Source: Streptomyces sp. TP-A0356
Lineage (GTDB): Bacteria > Actinomycetota > Actinomycetes > Streptomycetales > Streptomycetaceae
Length of the DNA: 64,000 nucleotides
Reading direction: 5' to 3'
Assembly (NCBI RefSeq): GCF_001417775.1
Contig: NZ_BBZJ01000017.1
Coordinates: 403,181-467,180 of the forward strand
Numbering within the stretch: position 1 is the stretch's first letter; the number at the start of each line of letters is the position of its first letter. Made by a program: the position numbers and the translations under genes. Below the pieces are notes generated by a model. That model did no database searches. It was not told where the DNA came from and saw nothing but the letters and a program-made list of their open reading frames with translations. Positions 23,809-31,772 of the stretch are shown here, piece after piece.

Positions 23809-24576
23809 CTACCCGGCGTCCTTCGTCGCTGCCTTCTCCGCGTCCTTCTGCGCCTGTTCGGCTTCCTTCTGCGCCTGCTTCTCCGCCTTCGCCGCCTCCG
23901 CGATCTGCCGCTTGGCCGCTGTCGCGTAGATGTCGACGTACTCCTGGCCGGAGAGCTTCATGATCTCGTACATGACCTCGTCGGTCACCGCGCGCAGCAC
24001 GAAACGGTCGTGCTCCATGCCCTGGTAGCGCCTGAAGTCCAGTGGCCTGCCGATGCGGATGCCCGGGCGCATCAGCTTCGGGACGATCTTCCCGGGCGGC
24101 TGGATCTTCTCGGTGTCGATCATGGCGACCGGGATGACGGGGGCGCCGGTGGCCAGCGCCACGCGCGCGAGGCCCCCGGGCTTGCCCCGGTAGAGGCGGC
24201 CGTCGGGCGAACGGGTGCCCTCCGGGTAGATGCCGAACAACTCGCCGCGCTCAAGCACCTCGATGCCGCTCTTGATGGCGGCCTCACCCGCGCCGCGCGC
24301 CCCGGAGCGGTCGACGGGCAGCTGGCCCACGCCCTTGAAGAAGGCGGCGGTCAGCCGGCCCTTCACGCCGGGCGTCGTGAAGTACTCGGCCTTGGCGATG
24401 AACGTCACCTTGCGGTCGAGGACGGCGGGCAGGAAGAACGAGTCCGAGAAGGACAGATGATTGCTCGCCAGGATCGCGGGGCCCTCGGCGGGAATGTTCT
24501 CAAGGCCTTCCACCCACGGCCTGAAGGCGAGCTTCAGCGGCCCCCCGATGGATACCTTCATCGCGCCGTACAACAA
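23809..24576 (-). CDS. 1-acyl-sn-glycerol-3-phosphate acyltransferase (PlsC-like)
   Basis: This 255-residue enzyme has acyltransferase motifs NHLSFSD (HX4D), FGIYPEGTRSPDG, and RGKPGGLARVAL with VIPVAMI. It should acylate lysophosphatidic acid or a related acceptor at the membrane. The start was set at the TTG 24576 because AGGAGG lies 7 bases upstream; an internal ATG follows 5 codons later. The C-terminus is a charged Lys/Glu/Ala coiled-coil tail of about 40 residues. The M. tuberculosis counterpart in the same conserved block is Rv2182c, from memory. Confidence 0.88.
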   Translation of the reverse strand: MLYGAMKVSIGGPLKLAFRPWVEGLENIPAEGPAILASNHLSFSDSFFLPAVLDRKVTFIAKAEYFTTPGVKGRLTAAFFKGVGQLPVDRSGARGAGEAAIKSGIEVLERGELFGIYPEGTRSPDGRLYRGKPGGLARVALATGAPVIPVAMIDTEKIQPPGKIVPKLMRPGIRIGRPLDFRRYQGMEHDRFVLRAVTDEVMYEIMKLSGQEYVDIYATAAKRQIAEAAKAEKQAQKEAEQAQKDAEKAATKDAG

Positions 24577-24723
24577 CCGAGTGCCTCCTGTGTCTGTCGA
24601 AAAGACCTTAACCCGCCCCCGCGCCAAAGAGTCCTACGGCCCTGGTCGGTGTCAGTGCCGTCGCGTACGGTGAAGTACCTGCAATCGACGTGCCCAGCCC
24701 CTTTTCATGAACAGGAGACCGAC

Positions 24724-25503
24724 GTGCCGGTCCTCCCTGGAGCCGAGCCGTACCGCCACGACGGCGGGGAGATCGGCGTCCTCCTCTGCCACGGCTTCAC
24801 CGGTTCCCCGCAGTCGCTGCGCCCCTGGGCGGAGCATCTCGCCGAGCGCGGTCTCACCGTCTCGCTGCCGCTGCTGCCCGGGCACGGCACGCGCTGGGAG
24901 GACATGCAGCTCACCGGCTGGCAGGACTGGTACGCGGAGGTGGACCGTGAGCTGCGCGTCCTGCGCGAGGGCTGCGCCCAGGTGTTCGTGGCCGGCCTGT
25001 CCATGGGTGGGGCCCTGGCCCTGCGGCTCGCCGCCAAGCACGGGGACGCGGTCAGCGGCGTGGTGGTCGTCAACCCGGCGAACAAGGTGCACGGCCTGTC
25101 GGCGTACGTCCTTCCGGTCGCCCGCCACCTCGTCCGTACGACGAACGGGATCGCCAGCGACATCGCCAAGGAGGGCAGCACGGAACTGGGATACGACAGG
25201 GTGCCGCTGCACGCGGCGCACTCCCTGCGGAACTTCTTCCGTCTGGTCGACGGCGAGCTGCCGCAGGTCACCCAGCCCCTGCTGCTCCTGCGCAGCCCCC
25301 AGGACCACGTCGTGCCGCCCGCCGACTCGGCCCGGATCCTCAGCCGGGTCTCCTCCACGGATGTGACCGAGATCCTGCTGGAACAGAGCTACCACGTGGC
25401 GACGTTGGACCACGATGCGGACCGGATCTTCGAGGAGAGCCACGCGTTCATCGGCCGGCTCGCGCCCAGTCTCGGCAAGGAAGGGACGGCCGCAGGTGGC
25501 TGA
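24724..25503 (+). CDS. Alpha/beta-fold hydrolase (carboxylesterase/monoacylglycerol lipase type)
   Basis: This 259-residue hydrolase has the oxyanion segment LLCHGFTGSPQS, nucleophile elbow GLSMGGALAL, acid in RSPQDHVVPP and histidine in QSYHVATLDHD. It resembles Est30-type carboxylesterases and monoacylglycerol lipases. The GTG at 24724 follows CAGGAG at about 8 bases. The gene is divergent from the PlsC-like gene, so a role in lipid turnover is plausible but inferred. It overlaps the next gene by 8 bases. Confidence 0.88.
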   Translation: MPVLPGAEPYRHDGGEIGVLLCHGFTGSPQSLRPWAEHLAERGLTVSLPLLPGHGTRWEDMQLTGWQDWYAEVDRELRVLREGCAQVFVAGLSMGGALALRLAAKHGDAVSGVVVVNPANKVHGLSAYVLPVARHLVRTTNGIASDIAKEGSTELGYDRVPLHAAHSLRNFFRLVDGELPQVTQPLLLLRSPQDHVVPPADSARILSRVSSTDVTEILLEQSYHVATLDHDADRIFEESHAFIGRLAPSLGKEGTAAGG

Positions 25504-26056
25504 GCACGACTCCGACCGCGAGGACCGCGAGCCGGACGAGAAGGGCGGGCCGTTCGACGAGGAGGCCGCCTGGGCCGCGATCGTCGCGGGGTACGGGGAG
25601 GAGCCGCCGGACCCGCCCGGCACGAAGCCGTTCAAGTCGGTCGAGGACCTGACGCTCCTCGAAGGGGAGAGGAACGGCGGCGAGGACGAGAAGACGAAGG
25701 ACGAGCCGGCCGGCCCGCTGGGCAGCTCGGTCTCCTTCGCGCCCGGAGTCGGCCCGCGCGACTACACCGCGCGGGAGCCCTCCGACGACGACTTCGACGA
25801 GGACGACGAGGGCCACTTCGTCCCGCCGGAGCCGCCGCCACTGCCCGCGGCCGACACGACGGCGAAGTTCGCCTGGCTCGGGGTGGTCGGCGGCCCTGTC
25901 CTGCTTCTGCTGGCGATACTGCTCGGCTGGGACATGACCTGGTGGCTCGCCACGCTCTCGGTCGGCGGCTTCCTGGGCGGCTTCCTGACGCTCGTGCTGC
26001 GGATGCGGACGGACGACGAGGACGACGGCGATCCCGGGCGGGGCGCGGTCGTCTGA
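25496..26056 (+). CDS. Small membrane protein with acidic N-terminal half
   Basis: This 186-residue protein of unknown function starts with a GTG inside the preceding hydrolase gene, so translation is probably coupled. About 120 residues rich in Asp, Glu, Gly and Pro (for example DDDFDEDDEG) are followed by two hydrophobic segments (roughly 125-165) and a charged end. The acidic part is likely cytoplasmic and disordered. It is conserved in position in Streptomyces as far as I remember. No enzymatic motif is seen. Confidence 0.78.
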   Translation: MAEHDSDREDREPDEKGGPFDEEAAWAAIVAGYGEEPPDPPGTKPFKSVEDLTLLEGERNGGEDEKTKDEPAGPLGSSVSFAPGVGPRDYTAREPSDDDFDEDDEGHFVPPEPPPLPAADTTAKFAWLGVVGGPVLLLLAILLGWDMTWWLATLSVGGFLGGFLTLVLRMRTDDEDDGDPGRGAVV

Positions 26057-26062
26057 CCGGCT

Positions 26063-26818
26063 CTAGGCCCCGGGAACCCTGAGCGCGGCCAGCACCGGAA
26101 GGTGGTCCGTGGCCGCCCCCAGGTCCCTCTGGGTCACTCCCGGATGACCGGCCGGGACACCGCAGCCGAGGACCTCGATGCCCTGGGTGGCGAAGATCGC
26201 GTCGATGCGCCGGTGGGGCTCGCTGGACGTCCATGTGTGCTCGCCACCCCAGGGTGCGGTGGCCCAGCCGTCCCGGAGGGCGCCCGCCAGGCGCTTGAAG
26301 GTGGGGCCGTCGGGGCCTTCGTTGAGGTCGCCGCCCGCGACGGCGTACGGCACGCCCATGGCGGCGAGCCGGTCGAGGAGCATGCCGCCCTGCTCGTGGC
26401 GCTCGTCCTGCTGCAGGCTCAGATGACAACCGAGGACGCCGAGCCGGGCGCCGCCGAAGCGGACGACCGCCGTCGCGAAGCCCCGCCGGTGCAGTCCGGG
26501 GGTGAGCGGCAGCAGCACGTCCTCGCTGCGCTCCACCGTGGCGCGCAGCGAGCACAGCAGGGCCGGGCCGGCGGCCGTGGCGCCGCCCGTGAGGGTGACC
26601 AGACCGGAGGCCGCCGCGAGCCGGGCGAGCTTCTTGCGCCAGCGGAAGAAGCGGGGCGCCTCCTGGACGAGCACCAGGTCCGGCGCGCAGGCGCGGATCA
26701 CCCGCGCGAGCGCGTCGGTGTCGTCGCGCATCGAACGGATGTTGTAGCTGAGGACCCGGATGACAGCCGAACCGTCGGGCTCCGTGCGGGAGTCGGGCAG
26801 CGTGATGGTCGTCGCCAT
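26063..26818 (-). CDS. Endonuclease/exonuclease/phosphatase-family protein
   Basis: This 251-residue protein has EEP-fold motifs: VLSYNIRSM, LVQEAPRF with the metal glutamate, GCHLSLQQDER, AGGDLNEGPDG, RRIDAIFAT and the final TDHLPVLA. The fold includes nucleases and phosphoesterases, so the substrate cannot be named. The start at 26818 is supported by TATCTT (26826-26831) 7 bases upstream, a leaderless arrangement, with no Shine-Dalgarno. It converges on the small membrane protein gene with a 6-base gap. Confidence 0.85.
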   Translation of the reverse strand: MATTITLPDSRTEPDGSAVIRVLSYNIRSMRDDTDALARVIRACAPDLVLVQEAPRFFRWRKKLARLAAASGLVTLTGGATAAGPALLCSLRATVERSEDVLLPLTPGLHRRGFATAVVRFGGARLGVLGCHLSLQQDERHEQGGMLLDRLAAMGVPYAVAGGDLNEGPDGPTFKRLAGALRDGWATAPWGGEHTWTSSEPHRRIDAIFATQGIEVLGCGVPAGHPGVTQRDLGAATDHLPVLAALRVPGA

Positions 26819-26825
26819 GCCGATC

Positions 26826-26831
26826 AAGATA
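26826..26831 (-). promoter_or_regulatory. Leaderless -10 box (TATCTT) of the EEP-family gene
   Basis: TATCTT on the minus strand is separated by 7 bases from the ATG at 26818. This decides between that start and the TTG three codons upstream. Confidence 0.45.
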
Positions 26832-26938
26832 CGCCGGACCGTCCCGTACGCCCCGCCCCGGGGACCTGCGCGGACACGGCGGCGCCCGCCGTCCCCGGCT
26901 CGGGGCCCGGCGGGCGCTTCCGTACGACGACGGGGCCG

Positions 26939-27892
26939 TCACATGATCGGGTCGGGCTCCCGGGCCAGGTCCGCGGCGCCGACCAGGCCCGCCTTGCCGC
27001 CCAGCTGGGCGGCGATGACCTGGGCGACCGGGCGCCAGTTGCCGCCGACCAGCCAGCGCCGGTACGACTTGCGGATCGGGTCGAGGACCAGCTCGCCCTC
27101 GTCCGAGAGGCCGCCGCCGACGATGAAGGCGGAGGGGTCGAAGAGCGAGGCCAGGTCGGCGAGGCCCGCACCGGCCCAGCGGGCCAGTTCACGGTAGGAG
27201 TCGACGGCCACCGGGTCGCCCTGGCGGGCGGCCATGGAGATGTGCTTGCCCTCGATGCCGTCGGGGGTGCCGTCGCCGAGGGAGAGCAGCAGCTCGGCGT
27301 TCTCGGGGGTGGCGTTGGCACGCTGCTTCGCGTAGCGGACGAGGGCGCGGCCGGAGGCGTACTGCTCCCAGCAGCCCTGCGAGCCGCAGCCGCACAGCAG
27401 GCCGTCCGGGACCATCCGGATGTGACCGAACTCGGCGGCCACCCCGAAGTGGCCGCGGCGGAGCTTGTTGCCGATGATGATCCCGCCGCCGAGGCCGGTG
27501 CCGAGCGTGATGCAGATGACGTTGCGGTGGCCCTTGCCCGCACCGAACTTGTACTCGCCCCACGCGGCCGCGTTCGCGTCGTTCTCGACGACCACCGGAA
27601 GGCCCACGCGGGCCTCGACCTTCTCCTTCAGCGGCTCCTGACGCCAGTCGATGTTCGGCGCGAAGTAGACCATGGAGCGCTGACGGTTGACGTACCCGGC
27701 CGCGCCGATGCCGACGGCGACGATCTTGTGCCCGGCACGGGCGCCCTCGACGGCAGCGGCAATGGCGTCCACGATGGCCCCGGGCGTGCCCGGAGTCGGC
27801 ACCGTGTGGATCGAAAGGATGTTGCCTTCCTCGTCGACCACACCGGCCGCGATCTTCGTGCCACCGATGTCGACGCCGATGGTGAGTCCCAT
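26939..27892 (-). CDS. glkA: ROK-family glucokinase
   Basis: This 317-residue kinase has the ATP-binding start TIGVDIGGTKIAAGVVD, VENDANAAAWGEY, ITLGTGLGGGII and the ROK zinc signature CGCGSQGCWEQYASGRA. It phosphorylates glucose in the cytoplasm. In Streptomyces GlkA is also central to carbon catabolite repression, which is known for the S. coelicolor orthologue in this genomic position. The ATG at 27892 follows GAGGGATTC. It stands alone, with a palindromic element 106 bases beyond its start. Confidence 0.95.
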   Translation of the reverse strand: MGLTIGVDIGGTKIAAGVVDEEGNILSIHTVPTPGTPGAIVDAIAAAVEGARAGHKIVAVGIGAAGYVNRQRSMVYFAPNIDWRQEPLKEKVEARVGLPVVVENDANAAAWGEYKFGAGKGHRNVICITLGTGLGGGIIIGNKLRRGHFGVAAEFGHIRMVPDGLLCGCGSQGCWEQYASGRALVRYAKQRANATPENAELLLSLGDGTPDGIEGKHISMAARQGDPVAVDSYRELARWAGAGLADLASLFDPSAFIVGGGLSDEGELVLDPIRKSYRRWLVGGNWRPVAQVIAAQLGGKAGLVGAADLAREPDPIM

Positions 27893-27997
27893 GAATCCCT
27901 CAGTTTCGGTCGAGCCCCGCTACGGCCAACCGTACCCGAGGGAACTGGGGGGTGTCGGACGCCTCCGTGCGGCCTCGGGACGCCCGGCACACCGCTC

Positions 27998-28166
27998 CCT
28001 AGTGCTGTGGCCGGAGAGGTTTGCCGGGAAGCTCGCGGCGTCCGGTGCGGTGCATCGCAAGGCGGAGCGTCGCCCGCGTACTGGATGTACTCGGGCGATG
28101 CGACAACGCGGCGAGGTGCCGTGCCGGACGCCGCGAGCCGGTGAACCTTTCCGGTCGCAGCACTAG
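27998..28166. repeat. 169-bp imperfect palindrome, MITE-like element
   Basis: The ends are inverted copies starting CTAGTGCTG and ending CAGCACTAG. The first and last 29 bases pair with only a few mismatches, and the inner arms (CTCGCGGCGTCCGG near the left, its complement near the right) continue the pairing towards a centre near 28080. There is no transposase. CTAG at both ends could be a target duplication. The right end supplies the stop codon of the DUF5304 gene. I recall similar sequences at many places in Streptomyces genomes. Confidence 0.75.
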
Positions 28167-28648
28167 TCGAGGTCGATGTGCTCCCCCGGTCCCTGCTCGC
28201 CGTCCTCCCGGCGGGGGTCGGTGTCCCGGGAGGCAGGGCTCGTCCAGCGCCTCTCCTGGGCCTCGACGGCGGAGCGGTACGCCGCGAGCAGCTCCGAGCC
28301 GGCCGCGGCGAGGTGGTCGAAGACATCCGGATTGCGCTCGATGACCGGTTCCACGACGGCCCTGGCCTGCCGCACGACCTGCTGGACCATCTGCTGGGCC
28401 GCGCCAGAGGCCGCGGCCCCGAACAGCGGCGTCTGCAGGCCGGACAGCTTGTCCGCGACGGCGTCGACGAGCTTGCGCAGCTCCTCGGCCGCCGAGCCGG
28501 GCCCCGGACCGTACTCGGTACGGCGGCGGGCCCGCTCCGCGGCGAGGTCCTCGGCGCATGCCTTCGCCCAGGCGTCGGCGTCGGTCACCCTGGCTTCGTC
28601 GGCGGCCTCCTCCTGAGCGGCGTCGGACGTGGGGCGCTCTTCGCTCAT
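28163..28648 (-). CDS. DUF5304-family protein
   Basis: This 161-residue protein has no known function. An acidic N-terminus (SEERPTSDAAQEEAADEARV) is followed by a helical region of about 90 residues (LRKLVDAVADKLSGLQ, QQMVQQVVRQARAVVEPVIERNP) and a hydrophilic tail. The start at 28648 is one of several in-frame choices and was taken as the first that begins the conserved acidic segment. The stop lies within the terminal repeat of the adjacent palindrome. It belongs to the conserved actinobacterial cluster with the ArsA-like and SRPBCC genes. Confidence 0.75.
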   Translation of the reverse strand: MSEERPTSDAAQEEAADEARVTDADAWAKACAEDLAAERARRRTEYGPGPGSAAEELRKLVDAVADKLSGLQTPLFGAAASGAAQQMVQQVVRQARAVVEPVIERNPDVFDHLAAAGSELLAAYRSAVEAQERRWTSPASRDTDPRREDGEQGPGEHIDLD

Positions 28649-28751
28649 GGCGGACTCCTGACTGCGGTTCGTACTCTCGACGTTACCCGAACGGGGGTAC
28701 GCAGACCTCACCGTGCACCGGGCCGGCGCCCGGCGCAGGGGCGGGTCCCGG

Positions 28752-29930
28752 TCACATCTGGCGCGGCCACAGTTCCGGGTCCGGAGCGAAGCGGATGCGC
28801 AGCTCGCCCGCGCGCAGGGCCGCGCCGGCCACGGTGCAGCGGCGCAGGGCCGACGGGAGCGGGACGGTCCGGCTGAACGGCCCCACGGTCACCAGAAGTT
28901 CGTCGCCGCGCCGGACGAGGTCCAGTTCCTCGCGTATCGCGCCGGGCAGCGGAATGTGCCACACGAGCACGCCGTCCTCGGCGAGCCGGTCCGTCACGGG
29001 CCACTCGACCGGGGTGGGCTCCGGGTTGACGGCGGGGGCGGCGAGCGCGGCGAGGTCGTCGGCACCGCGCGGGTCACGGCCGAGGTGCGGGACGCCGTGC
29101 ACGCCGGGGACACCGTACGTTCCCTGCCACTCCTCCAGGGCCTTGCGCTGCTGGGCGGCGAGGCCCGCGAGCCAGGTGTCGTGGCCGGAGTCCGGCAGAA
29201 GGCGGTTCGCGACCAGGGTCTCGGGGCGCAGGCCGCGCACGGCGAGGCCGGTGACGGCTGTGCGGACGGCGTCGGCGCCCGCGGGACCCGGCTCGGCGAC
29301 CAGCCACACGCTGGTGGCGCGGTCGGCGACGACGGCCTCGACGGCGGCCAGGTCGACGTCCCAGCGGGCGGCGGTCTCGTACAGCCACTCGGCGGGCATC
29401 GGGACGCCCGCCAGCCTGCCGAGGACGGGGCGCAGCGCGCGGGCGGCCTGCCGCTCCGGCGGGAGGAGCCGGCGCAGATAGCGGCGGAGTTCCTCGGGGA
29501 GGGCGAGGAGGGAGAGCGCCCGCGGGACGGGCGGCAGGTCGACGACGAGGAGGTCGTACGACTCCGAGAGTGCCGCGTCGCGCAGGGCCCGCAGCAGGGC
29601 GAGCTCCTCGGCGCCGGGGAGGGGGGTGACCTCCTCGGCGTCCAGCCTGGCGGCACCGAGCAGGTCGAGCGCCCCGGCCGCGCGGTCCTGGAAGGCGACG
29701 AGGTCGTCCCGGAAGCGGGCGGTGGCGTCGGGGCGCCGGGCGGTGAGGCCCGGGGCCGCCTCGACGGGGGTGGCGCCGGTGGGGACGCCGAGTGCGGCAC
29801 CGAGGGTGTCCGTGCGGTCGGCACCGAGCACCAGGGTGCGGGTGCCCTGACGGGCGGCTTCCAGCGCCGTGGCCGCCGCGACGGTGGTCCGGCCGGAGCC
29901 GCCGGCGCCGGTGATCAGGAGGGTGCGCAT
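28752..29930 (-). CDS. ArsA-like P-loop ATPase
   Basis: This 392-residue protein begins MRTLLITGAGGSGRTTVAAA, the position of the deviant Walker A of ArsA/Get3 proteins. The usual GKGGVGKT is GAGGSGRT here, so the catalytic lysine is arginine and the signature lysine is alanine. YDLLVVDLPPVPRAL matches the family's switch II region. No arsenic-binding cysteines are visible and arsenite resistance is unlikely. It lies in the conserved order DUF5304, ArsA-like, SRPBCC, also present in mycobacteria (Rv2183c-Rv2185c by recall). The role is unknown, perhaps in envelope or lipid handling. Confidence 0.82.
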   Translation of the reverse strand: MRTLLITGAGGSGRTTVAAATALEAARQGTRTLVLGADRTDTLGAALGVPTGATPVEAAPGLTARRPDATARFRDDLVAFQDRAAGALDLLGAARLDAEEVTPLPGAEELALLRALRDAALSESYDLLVVDLPPVPRALSLLALPEELRRYLRRLLPPERQAARALRPVLGRLAGVPMPAEWLYETAARWDVDLAAVEAVVADRATSVWLVAEPGPAGADAVRTAVTGLAVRGLRPETLVANRLLPDSGHDTWLAGLAAQQRKALEEWQGTYGVPGVHGVPHLGRDPRGADDLAALAAPAVNPEPTPVEWPVTDRLAEDGVLVWHIPLPGAIREELDLVRRGDELLVTVGPFSRTVPLPSALRRCTVAGAALRAGELRIRFAPDPELWPRQM

Positions 29931-30101
29931 GAGGGTGAACGCTACCGGGGCCCTGCCGGTGAGCTGAGCAGGACGTCGGCGCGCCCTGGGGCCCGACACC
30001 GCGCGTGGCCGCGCCCCCCGGACCCCGAATCGGCCTGGACGGCCTCGTCCGCACATGCCGGACGGGCCGGGTGCACCCGCGCTCGGCAAGAGCGTTCGGC
30101 C

Positions 30102-30545
30102 TTACTCCTCCCCCGACTCCACCCTCTTCTTCAGCCCCGCGAGCGCCCTGTCGATGATGACCTTCTCCGCCTTGCGCTTGATCATGCCGAGCATCGGGAT
30201 CTTGACGTCGACCGTCAGCCGGTAGGTCACCTCCGTGCCGCCCGAGCCCGCGGGCTTCAGGAGGTACGAACCGTCGAGGGAGCGGAGCATCTGGGACTTG
30301 ACCAGCGTCCAGGAGACCTCGCTGTCGCCGGTCCACGTGTACGCCAGCGTCTGGTCGTCCTTGATCGCGCCCGCGTCCATGACCAGGCGCACCTGCTCGG
30401 CGCGTCCCCGCTCGTCCGTCGCGAGGACCTCCGCCTCCTTCACCTCTCCCGTCCAGTCCGGGTAGCGCGCGAAGTCGGCGATCACCCGCATGACCTCGGC
30501 CGGAGCCGCCTCGATCGTGATGCTCGAGCTGGTGTGTTCCGCCAT
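30102..30545 (-). CDS. SRPBCC-family (polyketide cyclase/START-like) protein
   Basis: This 147-residue protein has the helix-grip features SSSITIEAAPAEVMRVIADFARYPDW and a C-terminal helix IIDRALAGLKKRVE. The fold binds hydrophobic ligands. It lies upstream of the ArsA-like ATPase on the same strand with a 171-base gap. The equivalent mycobacterial gene lies beside fadD15, as here. The ligand is unknown. Confidence 0.85.
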   Translation of the reverse strand: MAEHTSSSITIEAAPAEVMRVIADFARYPDWTGEVKEAEVLATDERGRAEQVRLVMDAGAIKDDQTLAYTWTGDSEVSWTLVKSQMLRSLDGSYLLKPAGSGGTEVTYRLTVDVKIPMLGMIKRKAEKVIIDRALAGLKKRVESGEE

Positions 30546-30669
30546 CGCCGTGGCTCCTCCAGATGCGGTCCGGTGAGGGAGGGTGACATGCGCACGTGTG
30601 TGCAGCGTGAAGGCTACCGCGCACCCGCCGTCCCGCTACCACCCCACCTGCCGTTCGGCCACCGGCCGG

Positions 30670-31467
30670 TCACCACTCCAGCGCCCAGGGCCTTCCGTTC
30701 CCCGCGAAGTGCCCGACGTTCACGCACTCCGTCGCCCCGATCCGCATCCGCCGCACCAGCGGCTGGTGGACATGGCCGAACAAGGAGTAGCGGGGCCTCG
30801 TACGGCGGATCGCCTCCAGCAGGGCCCGGCTGCCGCGTTCGAACCGGCGCGCCACCGTGTCGTACATCAGCTCCGGCACCTCCGGCGGGATGTGGGTGCA
30901 CAGCACGTCCACCTCCCCCACCGCCTCGATCTTCGCCGCGTACTCCTCGTCGCTGATCTCGTACGGCGTCCGCATGGGGGTGCGCAGGCCCCCGCCGACG
31001 AAGCCGAAGGTCCAGCCGCCGATCTCCACCCGCTCGCCGTCGAGCACCCGGGTGCCCGCCCGCGCGTACTCCGGCCACAGGGACGGCATGTCGACATTGC
31101 CGTAGGTCGCGTACGTCGGAGTCGGGAACGCGGCGAACAGCTCGGCGTACTGTCTGCGCACCGCCTTCTCGATGGCCGCGGCGCGGTCCGTGCCCACGCC
31201 CGCCCACAGTTCGGCGCCGAACGCCCGTGCCTCCTCGTAGCGGCGGGCGGTGCGCAGCTCCACCAGCCGGTCGGCGTTCTCCGTGCCGAACAGGTCCGGG
31301 AAGATCCCGCGCGAGTGGTCGGCGTAGTCCAGGAAGAGGACCAGGTCACCCAGACAGATCAGGGCGTCCGCGCCGTCGCCCGCTCTGGCCAGGTCACGCG
31401 CGTTGCCGTGCACGTCACTGACCACGTGTACGCGCGTCCTCGGGTTTCGGCCCGGTGTGGGTGCCAT
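30670..31467 (-). CDS. Calcineurin-like metallophosphoesterase
   Basis: This 265-residue protein has the dinuclear metal motifs VHVVSDVHGNA, ICLGDLVLF, YATYGNVDMPS (GNxD in place of GNHD), CTHIPPE and FGHVHQPL. These fit a phosphoesterase of unknown substrate. The start at 31467 was chosen because a -10-like TACGCT (31476-31481) lies 8 bases upstream, suggesting a leaderless transcript; longer in-frame starts have no support. It is divergent from the FadD15-like gene. Confidence 0.85.
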   Translation of the reverse strand: MAPTPGRNPRTRVHVVSDVHGNARDLARAGDGADALICLGDLVLFLDYADHSRGIFPDLFGTENADRLVELRTARRYEEARAFGAELWAGVGTDRAAAIEKAVRRQYAELFAAFPTPTYATYGNVDMPSLWPEYARAGTRVLDGERVEIGGWTFGFVGGGLRTPMRTPYEISDEEYAAKIEAVGEVDVLCTHIPPEVPELMYDTVARRFERGSRALLEAIRRTRPRYSLFGHVHQPLVRRMRIGATECVNVGHFAGNGRPWALEW

Positions 31468-31772
31468 GACGATCAAGCGTAGGCGCGTGGGGCAAACGTG
31501 AACAGTGGCGGCCGGACCTGCGATTACTGGCCAGTCAGGAAAGGGGTGGACTACTGTGCGCCATGGAACGCCAACACGTGTGACGCACGGAACATCTCGT
31601 CGGGACCCCCTGTCGTAGACGCATACCGGCGGGTAACGTCCGGGCAGTCCAGTCGTGCTCAGGGTTTCAACCAACGACCGCCGTAGGAACCCGGGGCACC
31701 TGACCGAGCCTTGGACCGCACCGTCGCAGCACACAGAGTCGTGGCGTCGGCGCCCTATGAGGAGCAGCAGTC
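31468..31772. other. Divergent intergenic region between metallophosphoesterase and fadD15-like genes
   Basis: The 305 bases hold promoters for both neighbours. On the minus strand TACGCT at 31476-31481 is a -10 candidate. On the plus strand TACCGGCGGGTAACG at about 31624-31638 is partly palindromic and may be an operator. A 62-codon ORF here has no coding character that I trust. Confidence 0.4.

Noticed and set aside
22783..24723. Upstream extension of the alpha/beta hydrolase frame
   Set aside because: It is antisense to MacS and PlsC and lacks any motif; the GTG at 24724 has a good Shine-Dalgarno.
31498..31686. 62-codon ORF in the gap before fadD15
   Set aside because: The codon pattern and product do not look like a protein, it lies in a divergent promoter region and has no Shine-Dalgarno.
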